Origin: Candidatus Uhrbacteria bacterium
GTDB lineage: Bacteria > Patescibacteriota > Patescibacteriia > CAIXNZ01
Assembly (NCBI GenBank): GCA_011046145.1
Contig: DSBA01000021.1
Location: forward strand, 1 to 11,771
Reading direction: 5' to 3'
Length of the DNA: 11,771 nucleotides
Each line of letters starts with the position of its first letter. Position 1 is the first letter of the stretch. The notes below the pieces were generated by a model. The model had not been told where the DNA came from and did not search any database. It saw only the letters and a list, made by a program, of their open reading frames with translations. Below, in pieces: positions 5,844-11,771 of the stretch. A program made the translations under genes and the position numbers.

Positions 5844-8072
5844 ATGTCTAAAAAAATATATTATGTCTCTGGCATGCATTGCGCTTCTTGCGCTGTTAAT
5901 ATTGAAAAACAATTAAAGAAGATAAAAAGCATCAAAAATGTTGTTGTTAATTTTGCGACGGAAAAAGCCATGATTGAAAGTGAAGAGGGTTTGTCTTTTG
6001 CTAAACTGCAGAAAGCGGTTGGCAAAGTGGGGGATTATAAACTTTTGCCGGGTGAAGAAGAAATGGGAAAAAGTGGCGCTATGATTTATCATGATCACGC
6101 CAGAATGCTTAAAGAACAAGAGGTAAAAACCCTCAAAAACAAAATCATTTTCGGCGCTTTTGTTTCTGTGATTGTTATGGCTTTGGCCATGGCTGATTTT
6201 ATCCCCCTTTTGTCTAATCTGCCAATGAGAGTTGTTTTTATTTTATCTTTAATTTTGGCGACTCCGGTCCAGATCTGGCTGGGGGCCATGTTTTATAAAA
6301 GTTCATGGGCGGCTTTAAAAGGGTTCAATGCCAACATGGATACTTTAATTGCCGTAGGCACAACCGCCGCTTATTTGTATTCTTTTGTCGCCACAATTTT
6401 TCCTGATTTTTTCCGGTCAGCCGGCCAGGAGCCAATGGTTTATTTTGATACTTCTGTCGTAATTTTAACTTTAATTGTTTTAGGCCGTTATCTGGAAGCA
6501 AAAGCCAAAAGCAAGGCTTCAGAAGCCATCAAGCGTTTAATGAAACTGCAGGTGAAAACAGCCAGAATTATATTTGAAGGCCAGGAAAAAGAAATTCCTA
6601 TTGAAGAAGTTAAAGCCGGCGATTTGATTATAGTTAAACCAGGTGAAAAAGTTCCAGTTGACGGTCAAATTACTGAAGGCGAATCTTCTATTGATGAGAG
6701 TATGATTACAGGCGAAAGTCTGCCAGTTGATAAAAAAATAAGGGATAAAGTTATTGGCGCGACAATTAACAAAGCCGGCTCTTTTATTTTTAAAGCGGAA
6801 AAAGTAGGCAAAGAAACAGCATTGGCTCAGATAATTAAAATGGTTGAAGACGCTCAAAACTCAAAAGCGCCAATTCAAAGGCTGGCTGATATTATTTCCG
6901 GTTATTTTGTGCCTATTGTTATTATAATCGCGATTATAAGTTTTATTTTTTGGCTTGTTTATGGCCCGAGTTTTGTTTTTGCTTTAATTATTGCCATCAC
7001 TATTTTAATCATTGCCTGCCCTTGTGCCCTTGGTTTGGCCACGCCTACAGCGATTATGGTCGGCACTGGCAAAGGCGCTGAAGAAGGAATTTTAATTAAA
7101 GACGCAGGTAGTTTGGAAAAAACACAGGGAATTAATGTTCTAGCTTTTGATAAAACAGGCACTTTGACAGAAGGCCGACCACAAGTAATTAATTTTTTGG
7201 ATGAGAAAACGCTCCAAATTGCCTTTGCTTTGGAAAAAAAATCAGAACACCCTTTGGCTCAAGCCGTAGTTGATAAAGGCCAAGAATACAAATTTGAAAC
7301 GCTCAAGGTGGAAAAATTTAAAGCTCAAATTGGCCGAGGGGTTGAAGGCATGATCAATAATCAGCTTTATTATTTGGGCAATCTGGAACTTCTAAAGGAA
7401 AAAAATATTGCTTTAAGCGAAACAGACAGCCAAAAAATAATTGATGAGGAAAATAATGGCCGTACTGTTTTGCTTTTGGCTGATGAAAAAAAATATTTAG
7501 GATTTATTTCACTTGCTGATACTATTAAAGAAGAGGCTAAAAAATCAATTGAAAAATTAGAAAGACTGGATATAAAGCCGATTTTAATGACTGGCGATAA
7601 TCTAAGGACAGCGGAAGTAGTCGCTGGAATTTTAAACATTAAAGAATGGTACGGCAAAATCAAGCCCAATGACAAGTTGGAAAAAATTAAAGAAATTCAG
7701 AGGCAAGGCAAAAAAGTCGGCATGGTCGGAGACGGTATCAATGACGCGCCGGCTTTGACGCAGGCTGATATAGGCATTGCCATGGGCACAGGTACTGATG
7801 TGGCGATTGAATCAGCCGATATAGTGATTCTGAAAGGCGATATCAGTAAGGTAGTTAAATCTATCACTTTGAGCAAAAAAACAATGCGGACAATTAAAGG
7901 CAATTTGTTCTGGGCTTTTATTTATAATATTTTAGGCATTCCCATTGCCGCTGGCATATTATATCCTGCTTTTGGCATTTTGCTTTCGCCGATTATTGCG
8001 GCCGCGGCCATGGCTTTTAGCTCAATCTTTGTTATTTTAAACTCATTAAGGCTTAAAAAAGTTAAATTGTAA
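5844..8072 (+). CDS. copA: Copper-exporting P1B-type ATPase
   Basis: A 742-residue Cu(I)-transporting P-type ATPase that expels copper across the membrane at the cost of ATP. An N-terminal HMA domain (1-67) has GMHCASC with Cys13/Cys16. All core motifs are intact: TGES (289-292) in the actuator domain, the transport motif CPC (392-394) in membrane segment 6, DKTGT with phosphorylated Asp436, the nucleotide-binding SEHP (467-470), TGDN (583-586) and GDGINDAP (629-636). Membrane residues expected for Cu(I) sites are present: Tyr694/Asn695 in segment 7 and Met723/Ser727 in segment 8. A short His/Asp stretch follows the HMA domain (YHDHARM, 82-88). It is the last closely spaced gene of the operon, 22 bases after the ferredoxin. 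There is only one N-terminal HMA and no separate CopZ in the window. Gene identity is secure; Ag(I) transport as well is usual for the family. Confidence 0.97.
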   Translation: MSKKIYYVSGMHCASCAVNIEKQLKKIKSIKNVVVNFATEKAMIESEEGLSFAKLQKAVGKVGDYKLLPGEEEMGKSGAMIYHDHARMLKEQEVKTLKNKIIFGAFVSVIVMALAMADFIPLLSNLPMRVVFILSLILATPVQIWLGAMFYKSSWAALKGFNANMDTLIAVGTTAAYLYSFVATIFPDFFRSAGQEPMVYFDTSVVILTLIVLGRYLEAKAKSKASEAIKRLMKLQVKTARIIFEGQEKEIPIEEVKAGDLIIVKPGEKVPVDGQITEGESSIDESMITGESLPVDKKIRDKVIGATINKAGSFIFKAEKVGKETALAQIIKMVEDAQNSKAPIQRLADIISGYFVPIVIIIAIISFIFWLVYGPSFVFALIIAITILIIACPCALGLATPTAIMVGTGKGAEEGILIKDAGSLEKTQGINVLAFDKTGTLTEGRPQVINFLDEKTLQIAFALEKKSEHPLAQAVVDKGQEYKFETLKVEKFKAQIGRGVEGMINNQLYYLGNLELLKEKNIALSETDSQKIIDEENNGRTVLLLADEKKYLGFISLADTIKEEAKKSIEKLERLDIKPILMTGDNLRTAEVVAGILNIKEWYGKIKPNDKLEKIKEIQRQGKKVGMVGDGINDAPALTQADIGIAMGTGTDVAIESADIVILKGDISKVVKSITLSKKTMRTIKGNLFWAFIYNILGIPIAAGILYPAFGILLSPIIAAAAMAFSSIFVILNSLRLKKVKL

Positions 8073-8091
8073 AAATAAATAGTTTTTAAAT

Positions 8092-8125
8092 TTGCTTTTT
8101 TTGAAAAACCATAATAAGATATACT
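8092..8125 (+). promoter_or_regulatory. Candidate promoter for the DsbA-like gene
   Basis: TTGCTT (8092-8097) and TAAGAT (8115-8120) are 17 bases apart in the 91-base gap after copA; a TATACT at 8120-8125 is an alternative -10. No CsoR-like palindrome and no convincing terminator lie in this gap, so read-through from the copper operon is equally possible. Weak call in A+T-rich sequence. Confidence 0.35.
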
Positions 8126-8163
8126 TATAAAAAAAATTCAATTAATTCATAATTTTAAAAAGC

Positions 8164-8961
8164 ATGGAAAACTCTAACATGGAAAATCCTAAAAAATTTA
8201 ATTGGCAGGAGGAGATTTCTAAAATCTCTAAAAACAAGGATTTTCTTTTTGGCTTATCAACAGGCATTGCCTTAATTAGCTCTGTTGCCTTGATTATTTT
8301 AGTTGTTTTTATAATGAGCGGCGATCGTTTGGCTTGCATGGCCCAGCCTGGCAATGGTAGTAGTTCAACTGCTGGTAAAACCGCTAAAAATTTTGAACAG
8401 TGCTTGGATTCGGGCAAATATGATGTTCAAATTGACGATGAAATGATGTTTGGCCTTGAACTGGGCGTTCAGGGCACACCAGCCACTTTTATTAATGGTT
8501 ATTTGGTTAGCGGGGCCTTGCCTTATGAAATGGTAGAACAGGTAATAGAGGCGCTTTTAGCCGGCCAAGAACCTAATTTTGATTTTCTAATGGATTATGA
8601 AACCGGGGAAATAATAAAAGCAGATATGCCGCCAATAACAGATCAGGATCATGTTATGGGCGCTAAAAACGGAAAAATAACAATGGTTTCTTTTTCTGAT
8701 TTTGAATGTCCTTATTGCGCTAGGTTTAAACTTACAGCAGATCAGATTTTAGAAAATTACCCCAATGACGTTACTTTAGTTTTTAAACATTTCCCTTTAA
8801 GTTTCCATCAATATGCTTTGCCGGCTGCGGTAGCTTCTGAATGCGCTGCAGAACAAGGCAAATTCAAGGAAATGCATGATAAGCTTTTTGAATTGAATTT
8901 AAGCCAGAAATTAAATACAGAAAACATTAAAAAAGCAGCCTTGGAAATCGGTCTTAAATAA
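8164..8961 (+). CDS. Membrane-anchored DsbA-family thiol oxidoreductase with swapped halves (circular permutation)
   Basis: A 265-residue protein with one membrane segment (about 29-51) and an outside thioredoxin-like part. The family order is CPxC motif, helical insertion, cis-Pro loop, last strand and helix. Here the order is reversed. Residues 73-133 carry the family's C-terminal half: FEQCLDSGKY (77-86), the cis-Pro loop GVQGTPATFING (101-112, Pro106), SGALPY and a helix. A linker of about 30 residues (133-162) follows. Residues 163-265 carry the N-terminal half: VMGAKNGKITMVSFSDFECP (164-183), the CPYC site (182-185), VFKHFPLSFHQYALPAA (206-222) and ECAAEQGKFKEMHDKLF (226-242), ending at ALEIGLK. 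In unpermuted relatives that end runs straight into the FxxCLDSGKY segment, so the halves complement each other without overlap or gap. All active-site elements are kept, so it may be functional. It follows copA by 91 bases and is closed by a strong terminator. Likely targets are exported thiols, perhaps the Cys-rich protein (inference). Confidence 0.88.
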   Translation: MENSNMENPKKFNWQEEISKISKNKDFLFGLSTGIALISSVALIILVVFIMSGDRLACMAQPGNGSSSTAGKTAKNFEQCLDSGKYDVQIDDEMMFGLELGVQGTPATFINGYLVSGALPYEMVEQVIEALLAGQEPNFDFLMDYETGEIIKADMPPITDQDHVMGAKNGKITMVSFSDFECPYCARFKLTADQILENYPNDVTLVFKHFPLSFHQYALPAAVASECAAEQGKFKEMHDKLFELNLSQKLNTENIKKAALEIGLK

Positions 8962-8982
8962 TAAACAATCCGGACTTTAAAT

Positions 8983-9020
8983 AAAAACTCGCTTTTGATA
9001 TTAGTCAAGAGCGAGTTTTT
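8983..9020 (+). terminator. Strong intrinsic terminator after the DsbA-like gene
   Basis: A 16-base stem (8983-8998 with 9005-9020, one T-G pair, no mismatch) has a 6-base loop and ends in five T. It lies 21 bases after the stop codon. Because the stem ends in A and T runs it could work in both directions. It marks the end of the copper/thiol gene group. Confidence 0.88.
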
Positions 9021-9049
9021 AGTGTAAAATGGAAATAAGTCTAAATTTT

Positions 9050-9072
9050 TCCCAAAGGGATCACTTTGTGAT
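9050..9072. repeat. Two adjacent short palindromes upstream of the spermidine-synthase-like gene
   Basis: TCCCAAAGGGA (9050-9060) is directly followed by TCACTTTGTGA (9061-9071), the latter extendable to ATCACTTTGTGAT (9060-9072). Both have a three-base centre, AAA and TTT respectively. They lie between the terminator and the next gene, about 58 bases before its start. They may be a REP-like interspersed element or a dyad operator; no third copy was seen in the window. Confidence 0.5.
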
Positions 9073-9129
9073 AATTTCAAATTTAAAATAAAGGCTAAAT
9101 ATTAAATTTTTAAATTATCTTATTTCATA

Positions 9130-10680
9130 ATGAAAAATAAAATTAAAGCACAAAAAACTTATTTATTAATTTTAGCTTTTACCAGCGGCTTGACTATCAT
9201 GGCTGTGGAAATTTCCGCCAGCCGCCTGATCGCGCCTTATTTTGGCAGTTCTACTTTTGTTTGGGCCAATATCATCGGCGTTATAATGATCGCTCTTTCT
9301 TTGGGTTATTATTTAGGCGGCAGACTTTCTGAAAAAAAACCAGAACTAAAATTCCTTTTGGAAATCGTCTTGGCAGCCAGCGCGCTCTTATTTTTAATCC
9401 CTTTTGTGACCAAGCCAGTAGTTCTTTTTATCAGCCAGTCAATTATGCCTTTTCAATCAGCCACTTTGCTTATATTTGTCGGCTCTTTATTGACAGTAGC
9501 TTTTTTATTTATTATTCCTATTTTAATGCTGGGCATTGTCAGTCCGTTTATTATTAAGTTGTTATCTCTAATCGATCCTCAAGTGGGCAAGGATGCTGGT
9601 CTAGTTTTTAGCATTTCAACAGTTGGCAGCATCTTAGGCACATTTTTGCCGGTTTTGGTTTTTATCCCTTATTTTGGCACGCGCAAAACTATTTTATTTT
9701 TTGCTTTTTTGCTTTTATTTGTTGCTTTATTTGGCTGGTTTAATAAAAAATGGCTGGCTTTTTTGATTTTTTTAGTTTTAATCCCGAGTTTAATAATTAA
9801 AATGCCGCAGATTAAAGAAGCTGAAGGGGTTATTTATGAAGATGAATCAGTTTACCAATATATGCAAATTCAGGATATTGATGATTTAAGATTATTAAAA
9901 ATCAATGAAGGCATGGCGGTTTTTTCAGCTCTTGCCAGGGAAGACAGCCAGATTACGCCCGGCCTAACTGGATTTTATTATGATTATTACAATCTGCTGC
10001 CTTATTTAAGCGGCAATCACGAAACGCAGGATGTTTTGATCTTGGGTTTGGCTGCCGGCACAATCAGCAGCCAGTTGAATCATTTTTTTGCCAATGATTA
10101 TGATTTAAATATTGACGGAGTGGAAATTGACAAAAAAATAATTGAAATTGGCAAAAAGTATTTTGATATGGAAAATCCGTCTTTGGAAATTTATAACCTT
10201 GACGGCCGCAATTTTTTAAATTTAACTGCTAAACACTACGACAGCATTGTGCTTGACGTTTTTTCAAACCAGCTTTATTTGCCGTTTCATCTATGCACTT
10301 TGGAATTTTTTCAATTGGTCAGCGGGCATTTAAAAGAAGAGGGGACAGTAGCCATGAATGCTTTGGCTGTTTCGGAAAATTCAGCTCTTTTAAAAAGCAT
10401 AACCAATACCATGCTTAAGGTATTTGATTATGTTTACTGGATAAGGGAAGCCGAAGACGACTGGAATTATATGGTTATTGCCTCTGATAATGAGCTTGAT
10501 TTTGAGGGGCTTTATGATTTAAACAATAAAAGCCAGCTTAACCATCTTGTACAAACCGCTGCCAAAAATAATAAGCGGATAAATTATGATTATGATTTTG
10601 GAATTTTAACAGATGATAAAGCGCCAATAGAACACTTGACTGATTGGATGATTTTGGATTATATATATAATCAGTTTTGA
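9130..10680 (+). CDS. Membrane protein with C-terminal spermidine-synthase-like SAM-binding domain
   Basis: A 516-residue protein. The first 225 residues hold about seven to eight membrane segments with the family motif VEISASRLIAPYFGSSTFVW (26-45) and SLGYYLGGRL (57-66). The soluble remainder has a spermidine-synthase-like Rossmann fold: LGLAAGT (305-311) as the SAM glycine loop, the acidic VEID (331-334), LDGRNF (357-362), DVFSNQLYLPFHLCTLEFF (376-394) and the late LTDDKAPIEH (493-502). The aminopropyltransferase loop that usually contains a second acidic residue after the catalytic Asp reads DVFSNQLYLPFHL, so true polyamine synthesis is doubtful. Proteins of this fused type are widespread and their substrate is generally unknown. 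It is a separate unit: a strong terminator lies upstream and no SD motif precedes the ATG at 9130. The stop is TGA, and the tRNA-Ser gene follows 19 bases later. Confidence 0.88.
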   Translation: MKNKIKAQKTYLLILAFTSGLTIMAVEISASRLIAPYFGSSTFVWANIIGVIMIALSLGYYLGGRLSEKKPELKFLLEIVLAASALLFLIPFVTKPVVLFISQSIMPFQSATLLIFVGSLLTVAFLFIIPILMLGIVSPFIIKLLSLIDPQVGKDAGLVFSISTVGSILGTFLPVLVFIPYFGTRKTILFFAFLLLFVALFGWFNKKWLAFLIFLVLIPSLIIKMPQIKEAEGVIYEDESVYQYMQIQDIDDLRLLKINEGMAVFSALAREDSQITPGLTGFYYDYYNLLPYLSGNHETQDVLILGLAAGTISSQLNHFFANDYDLNIDGVEIDKKIIEIGKKYFDMENPSLEIYNLDGRNFLNLTAKHYDSIVLDVFSNQLYLPFHLCTLEFFQLVSGHLKEEGTVAMNALAVSENSALLKSITNTMLKVFDYVYWIREAEDDWNYMVIASDNELDFEGLYDLNNKSQLNHLVQTAAKNNKRINYDYDFGILTDDKAPIEHLTDWMILDYIYNQF

Positions 10681-10699
10681 TTGGAGACATTAAGAAAAT

Positions 10700-10784
10700 G
10701 GAGAGATCGCATAGTGGTCTAGTGCGCACGCTTGGAAAGCGTGTATGTCGCAAGGCATCGAGGGTTCGAATCCCTCTCTCTCCG
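10700..10784 (+). tRNA. tRNA-Ser (anticodon GGA)
   Basis: A complete class II tRNA cloverleaf: acceptor stem GGAGAGA (10700-10706) with TCTCTCC (10777-10783), a D arm closed by GCA/TGC (10709-10725), anticodon stem CACGC/GCGTG (10727-10731, 10739-10743) with loop TTGGAAA and anticodon GGA at 10734-10736, a long variable arm ATGTC-GCAA-GGCAT (10745-10758), and T arm GAGGG-TTCGAAT-CCCTC (10760-10776). The discriminator base is G (10784), as for serine tRNAs. The 3' CCA is not encoded (the next bases are CAT) and must be added by the nucleotidyltransferase. It decodes UCC and UCU. Confidence 0.97.
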
Positions 10785-10796
10785 CATCTGTTTTTA

Positions 10797-10817
10797 TGTT
10801 TAGCTCAACGCTAAACA
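10797..10817. repeat. Short perfect hairpin after tRNA-Ser
   Basis: TGTTTAGC (10797-10804) and its exact reverse complement (10810-10817) flank a 5-base loop, 12 bases after the tRNA. No T run follows on the plus strand. It may help define the tRNA precursor's 3' end, but it is not a standard terminator. The rest of 10818-10885 shows no gene or motif I can support. Confidence 0.45.
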
Positions 10818-10885
10818 GTGGAGAATCTTTCCGCCTCCTACCCCGGCTGATTAAGTTAAGATTATCCTATATATTTTTGACAAAC

Positions 10886-10912
10886 AAAAAAAACGCTGGG
10901 CAATACCATGCG
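10886..10912 (-). terminator. Probable intrinsic terminator of the TauE/SafE gene
   Basis: Read on the minus strand, CGC-A-TGG pairs with CCA-GCG (six pairs, one bulged A) around a TATTGC loop and is followed by eight T. It starts 16 bases after the stop codon of the minus-strand permease gene. The stem is short, but the U tract is good. Confidence 0.6.
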
Positions 10913-10928
10913 ACTTTGGCACAAAATA

Positions 10929-11672
10929 TTAAAAAAATTCTCTATAAATAACTGTACAAGCAAGAATAAAAACGATTATTGCTAAACCCAATTTAAGCCA
11001 CTTTGATTCTGTGCGAATAGATAGTTCGCTTCCTAAGTATGAACCCAGAATACCGGTTGTCGCCACTATAATTGCAGGTAAAAATATAACATTTCCTCTC
11101 CAAAAATATACTCCCAGAGCAACTAATGATGAAAATATGCCCGCGAAAAGAGATGTCGCTATAGCATGATGCATCTCAATATTCATTGTTCTTAATAATG
11201 GCGGAAATAATGTTCCTCCGCTCCCGCCACGTAATCCAATAATAAGATTCACTAAAAAAGCTCCTGAAAATAAATTAATTGCTGTTGGTTTTATCTTGTC
11301 ATATATTTTATGGCTAATCTTGTTTAAATAAAGTCCAAGTATGGTGAGAAGTGCCGCAAAAAAGAAAGTTGCCGCCAAAACTTTATTAGATACTATGCCC
11401 ACAAAATAAGTGGCAACAAATATTCCGGCTACACCGCCAATAGTAAATAATTTAGCAACACCCCATTTGATATTTTTCCTTTGCGTATATGCCCCTGTAG
11501 CTGATGAGAAGGGCATAGCAAACATATTGGTTGCAAAAGCATTAATAAGAGACATTCCGGTCATTGCAAGTAATGGGACTCTTATAGAACCACCGCCTAT
11601 GCCAAACATACCACTAAAAAAACCAGTGATTATCCCAATTAAAGCATAATTTAAAATTTGAAATATTTCCAT
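10929..11672 (-). CDS. TauE/SafE family membrane permease
   Basis: A 247-residue, strongly hydrophobic protein with about seven to eight membrane segments, of the TauE/SafE family (PF01925), whose studied members export sulfite, sulfoacetate or related anions; the substrate here cannot be told. The two pseudo-symmetric family motifs are both present: GFFSGMFGIGGGSIRVPLL (17-35) and GLRGGSGGTLFPPLL (146-160), each followed by an AT-x-x-F-A type helix (ATNMFA 47-52; ATSLFAG 172-178). Length and ends fit a complete protein. It is the only minus-strand gene and has its own promoter and terminator, so it is not part of the copper operon. It differs from the DsbD-like domain of the copper fusion, which belongs to another branch of the superfamily. 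Its glycine and isoleucine codons are more mixed (GGT, GGA, ATA) than the GGC-rich neighbours, hinting at a different origin. Confidence 0.9.
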   Translation of the reverse strand: MEIFQILNYALIGIITGFFSGMFGIGGGSIRVPLLAMTGMSLINAFATNMFAMPFSSATGAYTQRKNIKWGVAKLFTIGGVAGIFVATYFVGIVSNKVLAATFFFAALLTILGLYLNKISHKIYDKIKPTAINLFSGAFLVNLIIGLRGGSGGTLFPPLLRTMNIEMHHAIATSLFAGIFSSLVALGVYFWRGNVIFLPAIIVATTGILGSYLGSELSIRTESKWLKLGLAIIVFILACTVIYREFF

Positions 11673-11717
11673 GCGTTTAGTCTTAAAATAGCAGCTTATA
11701 TGATTTTCTTTTCGTTT

Positions 11718-11746
11718 ATATTATTTTAACAGAAAATTAATGTAAA
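11718..11746 (-). promoter_or_regulatory. Promoter of the TauE/SafE gene
   Basis: On the minus strand, -35 TTTACA (11746-11741) and -10 TAATAT (11723-11718) are exactly 17 bases apart. The leader to the ATG at 11672 would be about 40 bases. There is no Shine-Dalgarno motif before the start. Five of six -35 and five of six -10 bases match consensus. Confidence 0.65.
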
Positions 11747-11771
11747 AAAAAATACAGTGTATAGTTAACAC

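Noticed and set aside
8073..8110. Terminator directly after copA
   Set aside because: The T and A runs here can form only a weak hairpin without a following T tract. Read-through into the DsbA-like gene remains possible.
8959..9000. Frameshift cutting off the rest of a normal DsbA protein
   Set aside because: None of the frames after the stop encodes the missing cis-Pro half, a terminator begins 21 bases later, and that half is already present at the N-terminus of the same protein.
10760..10786. Integration site at the 3' end of tRNA-Ser
   Set aside because: No second copy of the tRNA 3' end and no integrase gene lie in the window.
10745..10951. Open frame of 68 codons overlapping the tRNA-Ser variable and T arms
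   Set aside because: Its N-terminus (SQGIEGSNPSLS) is the well-known false translation of tRNA 3' halves, and the rest resembles no protein family.
11410..11649. Plus-strand open frame opposite the TauE/SafE gene
   Set aside because: It is the antisense shadow of conserved membrane segments of the minus-strand permease, with no start signal or family resemblance.
1..11771. CRISPR array, transposase or phage genes
   Set aside because: No regularly spaced direct repeats of CRISPR length and no transposase, integrase or phage-like protein were found on either strand.

Overview
The window looks like a chromosomal piece of an A+T-rich candidate-phyla-radiation (Patescibacteria, Parcubacteria-like) bacterium. 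This is inferred from gene style rather than from a marker gene. The signs are compact single-domain housekeeping proteins, a four-helix-bundle (S23/IVP) gene lodged between gatC and gatA, an HMA/DsbD-like/cupredoxin fusion typical of such genomes, and start codons that consistently lack a Shine-Dalgarno motif. Both gatC and the spermidine-synthase-like gene end in TGA at the expected family C-terminus, so UGA is a normal stop here. That argues against the UGA-glycine lineages (SR1, Gracilibacteria).

Layout. 17-982: murB (peptidoglycan precursor synthesis). 983-1172: A+T-rich spacer holding a long imperfect inverted repeat. 1173-3400: gatC and gatA of the tRNA-dependent amidotransferase, separated by a roughly 0.5-kb insertion. 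The insertion encodes a four-helix-bundle protein and is bounded by mirrored 44-bp inverted repeats running from the gatC stop codon to just past the gatA start codon. 3427-3463: terminator. 3518-8072: a copper-homeostasis operon driven by a good sigma70-type promoter whose -10/start region overlaps a perfect CsoR-type palindrome. It encodes CsoR, an exported 10-cysteine protein, an HMA/7-TM DsbD-like/cupredoxin fusion, a small one-cluster ferredoxin and a CopA P-type ATPase. 8164-8961: a membrane-anchored DsbA-family thiol oxidoreductase whose two halves are in swapped order (an apparent circular permutation), closed by a strong terminator. 9130-10680: a membrane protein with a C-terminal spermidine-synthase-like domain. 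10700-10784: tRNA-Ser(GGA). 10929-11672 on the minus strand: a TauE/SafE family permease with its own promoter and terminator.

How it fits together. When copper loads CsoR, the repressor should leave the palindrome. Cytosolic Cu(I) would then be taken up by the HMA domains of CopA and of the DsbD-like fusion, exported, and handled outside by the cupredoxin domain and the Cys-rich exported protein. The adjacent permuted DsbA protein is a plausible partner for thiols on the outer face of the membrane. The most unusual items are the permuted DsbA, the mirrored-iteron S23 element inside gatCA, and the unnamed 10-Cys protein in the copper operon.
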